Shown here piece by piece: positions 59,626 through 64,000 of a DNA stretch of 64,000 bases. Within the stretch, counting starts at the first letter, position 1. Every line of letters begins with the position of its first letter. This DNA is from VRUE01 sp963780815. GTDB taxonomy: Bacteria > Actinomycetota > Thermoleophilia > Solirubrobacterales > 70-9. The DNA lies in NCBI GenBank assembly GCA_963780815.1, contig CAWADG010000010.1, positions 124,001 through 188,000 on the forward strand, read 5' to 3'. The translations under genes were made by a program, and so were the position numbers. Under the pieces are notes generated by a model. That model saw only the letters and a program-made list of their open reading frames with translations, was not told where the DNA came from and ran no database searches.

Positions 59626-61548
59626 GAGCGAGGCGGCGGTGGCCGAGCTGGCTGCCGCCGCTTTCTCTTACGCCGAGCGCGGCTGGCGGGTCTTCCCGCT
59701 GGCCGGCAAGCGGCCGCGGCTGCCCCACGGACTGACCGAAGCCAGCGCCGACCCCGAGCAGATCCGCACCTGGTGGGGACGCTGGCCGGACGCCGGTGTC
59801 GCGATCGCGACCGGCGACGGGCTGCTGGTGCTCGACGTCGACCCCGATCATGGCGGCGGCGATGCACTGGCCGAGCTCGAGCATGAACACGGCGAGCTGC
59901 CCGAGACCGTCCGCGCCGAGACCGGCGGCGGCGGCGAGCACTATTACTTCGCCGCCAACGGCGGCCTTCGCAACACCGCCGGGAAGCTCGGCGAGGGCTC
60001 GACACCCGCGCCGACGGTGGCTACGTCGTCGCGCCACCGAGCCCGCACCCGTCCGGGCGCCGCTACGAGTGGGACGTCGGCCCCGATGAGACCGCGCCGG
60101 CCCCGGCACCCGCCTGGCTGCTCGAGCTGCTGGCGACGTCGACGGCGCCGAGGACGTCGAGCAACGGATCCGACCCGATCCCTGACGGCCGCCGTAACGC
60201 CGAGCTCGCCTCCCTGGCCGGGACGATGCGCCGCCGCGGGATGGATGACGCGGCGATCTTGGCGGCGCTGCGCGAGACCAACCGGGCCCGCTGCCGTCCG
60301 CCGCTCGCCGAGGACGAGGTCGCGGCGATCGCGGCCAGTGTCGGCCGCAACAAACCGAACGAGCTGCCCGAGCGCACCGACCTCGGTAACGCCGAACTGT
60401 TCGCGGCGCTTCACGGTGAGCGACTGCGCCACGTCCGCGAGGAGCGCCGTTGGCTTCACTGGCGCGAGCGTCGCTGGCGCGCCGATCGGACCGGCGAGGC
60501 GCAGCGCGCCGCCAAGGCGACCGCGCGCGAGCTTCTGATCGCGGCCGCCGGGCTCGAGGGCGACGAACAGCGGCGCGCCGTCAAGTGGGCGCTGGCGAGC
60601 CAGTCCGAGAGCCGGCTGCGGTCGATGATCTCGCTGGCGGCGACCGAGCCCGACGTCGTCCTCGCCGCCGAGCAGCTCGACGCCGACCCCTGGCTGCTCG
60701 GCTGCGCCAACGGCACCCTCGACCTCCGAACCGGCGAGCTGCGCGAGAGCGACCCGGCCGAGCTCCTCGCGACCGGGACCGACGTCGCCTTCGACCCCGA
60801 CTGTGGCTGCCCGCGCTGGCTGCGGTTCCTCGAGGAGATCTTCCGCGGCGACGCCGACCTGGTCGGCTTCGTCCGGCGGCTGATCGGCTACGCGCTCTGC
60901 GGCGACACCCGCGAGCACGTCCTGGTCGTCTGCCACGGCACCGGCGCCAACGGCAAGACGACGCTGATCGAGACACTGAAGGCGCTGCTCGGCGAACTCG
61001 CCGCGACCGCCAGCTTCGAGAGCTTCGTCCGGTCCGCGGTGACCGCGGTCCGCGCAACGATCTCGCCCGCCTGCACCGCTCGCGCCTGGTGATCGCCGCC
61101 GAGTCCGGCCAGGGTCGCCGGCGGCGACGATGCGATCTGGCGCCGGCTGCGGCTGGTGCCGTTCGAGGAGTCCTTCCAGGGCCGCGAGGACACCGAGCTC
61201 GTCGAGACCCTGCGCGACGAGTTGCCGGGGATCCTGGCCTGGGCGGTCGAGGGTTGTCTCGAGTGGCAGCGCGACGGTCTCGGCCACGCCGAGGCGGTCG
61301 ACCGGGCGACCCGCGAATACCGCGAGGACGAGGACGTGCTCGGCGCCTTCCTCGCTGAGCGGTGCGATCTCAGCCGAGACGGCGAGGTCTCGACGCGGGA
61401 GTTCCGCGAGGCCTACGACGCATTCTGCGAGGACTTGGGCGAGCGTCCGCTGGCGCCATCGGTACTCGGCCGGGAGCTGTCGAGACGTGGAATCAGCCGC
61501 GGCGGCGCCAGCAAGTCGCGGGTTTACCGAGGAGTTCGGATTCTGTGA
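59600..61548 (+). pseudogene. Primase-polymerase/D5-type helicase, frameshifted and internally deleted
   Basis: N-terminal PrimPol domain: SYAERGWRVFPLAGKRPRLP, WWGRWPDAGVAIATGDGLLV with LDVDPDHGG metal site. The frame shifts near 60000 (GEG, then DTRADGGYVVAPPSPHPSG). C-terminal D5_N/helicase: WLLGCANGTLDLRTGELRES, RRLIGYALCGDTREHVLVVC and Walker A GTGANGKTT (about 60950). Another shift near 61035 (then DRGPRNDLARLHRSRLVIAA). At about 61110 the sequence jumps from ESGQGR to GDDAIWRRLRLVPFEESFQ, omitting roughly 70 residues with Walker B. Replication protein of the element, now non-functional as read. Confidence 0.82.
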
Positions 61549-61601
61549 GCTTGGACAGAACGAGACAGCATGGACGAGCGCGGACTGGACGGGACGAGAG
61601 T

Positions 61602-61693
61602 ACCGGCAGTACCGGTACTTCCTGTAACTCTGAGCTTCACCCTCCCGCGCGTGAGGGTTTACCGAAAGTGCCGGTTCTGCTGGTACTGCCGGT
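61602..61693. repeat. Inverted repeat after the primase gene
   Basis: ACCGGCAGTACC (61602-61613) and its complement (61682-61693) enclose a smaller CCCTC/GAGGG hairpin near 61640-61657. Located just after the primase stop; a terminator or the right border of the element. The rest of 61549-61789 shows no gene. Confidence 0.5.
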
Positions 61694-61789
61694 TCTCGGT
61701 GGTCGACGCGGTCAGCTTTTCTCGCGAGTGATGGACGCAGGGTTGTTCCAGCAAACGGAGGCCGGCTGCGCGGTGGGGGGGACCGTGAA

Positions 61790-62053
61790 TCAGGTGTGCG
61801 CTACGACCTCGCGCACCTCGACGCTGTCGAGCGTGACCGCATCCGTGACCATCGTCGGGACCCGCTCGCTCACCGCCTTGGCGGCATCCTCGGACTCGAA
61901 GACGACCATCCCAATTCCCGAGTCTCCCTCTCGTGTCCAGTATCCGGCCACAAGCCCTGGGGCCTGCCTCACCCCGGGCACAACCTCCTCTCGCAGGTGG
62001 CTCGTAGCGGCCTCGGGGTCATTGACCGTGACCCTGACGACGACTGCATGCAT
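61790..62053 (-). CDS. ABM-like dimeric alpha/beta-barrel protein
   Basis: 87 residues: MHAVVVRVTVNDPEAATSHL, VPGVRQAPGLVAGYW, GMVVFESEDAAKAVSERV and VEVREVVAHT. Ferredoxin-like fold of the antibiotic-biosynthesis-monooxygenase/YCII kind common in actinobacteria. No catalytic residue evident. Just outside the mobile element; monocistronic. Confidence 0.75.
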   Translation of the reverse strand: MHAVVVRVTVNDPEAATSHLREEVVPGVRQAPGLVAGYWTREGDSGIGMVVFESEDAAKAVSERVPTMVTDAVTLDSVEVREVVAHT

Positions 62054-62386
62054 CGGAGTCCTCCTTTGTCGGTGGTGGGGAGGACTCTATCCGCCGCAGT
62101 CCTGCAGAACCGGAAGACGCATCGAGCGGAACGTGGAGCGGCTTCCGGGAAGGGGGCGGCATGGTCCTCGAACGGCGATTTTCGTTCTGCCACCCCGTGT
62201 CCGCTCGTCGCGAAGAAAATTCACTCAGTTCCTCGGGGTTAAGAAGCCTGGGAGTGGATCATCGCCAACGCGCTGGGCCCGTCCCCGGCCAGCGCCGCGC
62301 GGACGTCTTCGAGCGTCCGTCCGGGCCGCATTCGGACGATCCCGGCGATCATCGTGCGGATGCGCTGCTCGCTCGGTAGGAGAGCG
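62054..62386. other. 333-base gap with a possible 37-codon fragment
   Basis: No complete gene. On the minus strand 62239-62352 reads MIAGIVRMRPGRTLEDVRAA then LAGDGPSALAMIHSQAS and stops; upstream the same frame extends to a stop near 62410. It looks like a gene fragment but matches no family I know. The remainder shows nothing recognisable. Confidence 0.35.
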
Positions 62387-63647
62387 TCAGCGTGCGCGAG
62401 CTGGGCCGCCGTTCAGCAGCACGGAAACCTTATTGGTGCCGAAGTTGGTAACCACGAGGTCGGGACTCGAGCCGGGATTGAGCTTGCCGATCGCCACCGA
62501 CGCCCGTGGGCACTGACCGGTTCGGCGTTCGGCAACCGTGCAGACGGGCTGCGTGCCGGTTCCGAGGCTCACCGGCGCGGCGAAGGTGCCGTTTCCCTTT
62601 CCGCGGAGAATCGCTACCTGTCCGGAGCTCGTGGGGCGGGCGAGAGTGACAACGAGATCGGGCTTGTGGTCACCGTTCAGGTCGCCGATCGCCACCGCTG
62701 AGGAACCGGTGCCGGGGTGGGACTTTCCCCCGGCTGACGGGGAATTCGGTCTGCGCTCCGAAGGTCCCGTCACCCTTCCCGAGCAGGACCGACACGTGTC
62801 CTGACGGCATCTGGTTCGTGGGGCCGTTGGGAGCGATCGGGTCGGCGACCGCCAAATCGGGCTTGCCGTCCCCGTTCAGGTCGCCGATCGCCACCGACGT
62901 GGGGCTGGTGCCTACGGCGAAGTTCTCCCTCGCCCCGAAGGTTCCGTCGCCGTTTCCGAGCAGGATCGAGACGGTGTGTTCAAAGAGGTTGGCGACGGCG
63001 AGGTCGGGCTTGCCGTCGCGGTTGAAGTCGCCGACCGCTACCGACGTAGGACGGAGGCCAGCGGCGTAGTGCGTCGCCAGCTCCATCGACTCTCCGAAGG
63101 TTCCGTCGCCGTGTCCAAGCAATATCGAGACGCTGTTGGAGAAGGTGGTGACGACGGCGAGGTCCGAATTGCCGTCGCGGTTGAAGTCGCCGATCGCCAG
63201 CGAGTCGGCACCGAAGTCGGCGGCGTAGGCTGCCATCGGCCCGAAGGTGCCATCGCCGTGTCCGAGCAAAATCGAGACGTTTCCGGAGGCGGAGTTGGCG
63301 ACCGCGATGTCCTGCTTGTGGTCACCGTTGAAGTCGCCGATCGCAAGCGAGGAGGGAGCGGTTTCCGCGGGGAAGGCTTTCCTCGGTCCGAAGGTTCCAT
63401 TGCCGCGTCCGAGCAGTACCGAGACATTGTGGCCATGGAGGTTGGCGACGGCGAGGTCGGGCTTGTGGTCCCCGTTGAAATCGCCGATCGCCAGGGAATC
63501 CGGACCGGGGCCGACCGCGAAGTGGCGCGCCTTGCCGAAGGAGCCGAGCGCCCCGACGGCGAAGGCGCCAAGGCCGATGCTGACGCAGACCGCGACAAGC
63601 AACAGCGTGCCCCGGCTCTTGACGACACTGACGATTTGCTTCTTCAT
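62387..63647 (-). pseudogene. Secreted FG-GAP/VCBS repeat protein with a frameshift in a G run
   Basis: A signal-anchor (TLLLVAVCVSIGLGAFAVGA) is followed by about seven 45-residue repeats of the type SLAIGDFNGDHKPDLAVANL then NVSVLLGRGNGTFG, the FG-GAP pattern that forms a calcium-binding beta-propeller. At about 62735 the frame changes in a run of five G (coding strand): four G would restore one frame from TEFPVSRGK to SHPGTGSSAVAIGDLNGDHK and on to the stop at 62387. May be a real lesion, phase variation or a base-calling error. ATG 63647. Confidence 0.8.
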
Positions 63648-63673
63648 TCCTTGTCCCACCCGCGTCCGTGGCG

Positions 63674-64000
63674 CTAGGCGCCGGGGACCACCGCGACGTC
63701 CGTTGGAGCTTCTTCGCCAGAGCCGACGAACATCCAACGCACGCCCGTGCCGTCGACCTTGGCGCAGCCGATCCATCCCAATAGCGTCGCTTCGGCGGGA
63801 TTCGCCGAGGAGTACGTCAAGGCCGTCCAATAGACATGGCCGCCTTTGGCCGTGATGCCGCCGGGCTGGCCCCTGTTCGAAGTTATGAACTTCGGGCGCA
63901 CCCCGGTGCCATCCAAGTTGGCGCGGACGATCGCGCTCGTAGGGGTCGTCCAGTAGATGTGGCTGCCTCCGACCGCGATGTGGAATGGGCTGGTCTCGCT
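63674..64000 (-). CDS. YWTD-like beta-propeller repeat protein, N-terminus outside window
   Basis: 109 codons visible. Repeats: HIYWTTPTSAIVRANLDGTG and HVYWTALTYSSANPAEATLL, each followed by DGTGV and a short strand, resembling YWTD/LDL-receptor-type propeller blades in secreted actinobacterial proteins. The stop at 63674 is 26 bases before the FG-GAP gene, so both are probably in one operon of extracellular propellers. Confidence 0.7.
   Translation of the reverse strand, partial: SETSPFHIAVGGSHIYWTTPTSAIVRANLDGTGVRPKFITSNRGQPGGITAKGGHVYWTALTYSSANPAEATLLGWIGCAKVDGTGVRWMFVGSGEEAPTDVAVVPGA

Larger units (their letters stand above)
56624..61548. mobile_element. Decaying integrative element (phage satellite or AICE-like)
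   Basis: Gene order: integrase and an accessory gene on the minus strand; divergently XRE regulator, excisionase, ssDNA-binding-like gene, coiled-coil gene and a primase-polymerase/D5 helicase on the plus strand. This int-regulator-xis-replication layout is that of phage satellites and small integrative elements; no capsid, terminase or conjugation genes are seen. At least nine frameshifts and one internal deletion fall in it. No direct-repeat att pair could be found by eye, so exact ends are unknown. Confidence 0.75.

Overview
This is a gene-dense, very GC-rich stretch of bacterial chromosome. Operons overlap in ATGA or GTGA style, GTG starts are frequent, and many -10 boxes sit only 6-10 bases before the start codon. 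The gene content fits a high-GC actinobacterium: a type-E-like succinate dehydrogenase without membrane anchor, eukaryotic-like NADP isocitrate dehydrogenase, PucR regulators and dimeric glycyl-tRNA synthetase. By inference it is close to Thermoleophilia/Solirubrobacterales. No rRNA or CRISPR array is present; there is one tRNA (Gln, TTG).

Layout. 1-2.4 kb: PadR regulator coupled to an MMPL transporter. 2.5-6.1 kb: aspartokinase, aspartate-semialdehyde dehydrogenase and a Na+/H+ antiporter. 6.3-10.2 kb: succinate:quinone reductase sdhA-sdhB-CCG subunit. 10.2-15.4 kb: M28 peptidase, site-2 protease, AidB-like dehydrogenase, DUF4242 protein and TetR. 15.4-17.7 kb: icd and mdh. 17.7-21.6 kb: winged-helix protein, fatty-acid desaturase, PucR regulator, an IS481 remnant and a fatty-acid hydroxylase. 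21.7-26.9 kb: Hsp20-Lon, a GT-C glycosyltransferase and a small membrane protein. 26.9-35.4 kb: TetR-MMPL, amidase, R2-like/SCP2 fusion, alpha/beta hydrolase and acyl-CoA ligase. 35.4-46.4 kb: small stress and repair genes, glyS, LytR-CpsA-Psr protein, ROK kinase, rsmI, metG and an FMN oxidase. 46.5-56.1 kb: tatD-rsmA-ispE-DedA/PAP2, PucR, tRNA-Gln, an HNH gene, HdeD and glmU-prs. 56.6-61.5 kb: a decaying integrative element (integrase, regulators, excisionase, primase-helicase) full of frameshifts. 61.8-64 kb: ABM-fold protein, a frameshifted FG-GAP repeat protein and a partial YWTD-like propeller protein.

The most unusual content is two families of short dispersed elements. The first is a roughly 65-bp element inserted in frame in both sdhB and the second MMPL gene, in opposite chromosomal orientation. 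Both copies are read in the same frame (PGRGSEG...SIS) and carry a hairpin whose arms differ but still pair. The second is an intergenic family with at least three copies (6.1, 47.3 and 53.6 kb). Its copies share two conserved modules around GCGTCCT, separated by a hairpin of unrelated sequence in each copy and enclosed by copy-specific inverted repeats. One copy buries the rsmA start codon in a 17-bp stem. Both families show conserved unpaired parts with variable paired parts, as expected of structured RNA or foldable DNA elements. I know no name for either.

All coordinates, motifs and pairings were read by eye. Family assignments rest on recognised motifs, not on database searches.
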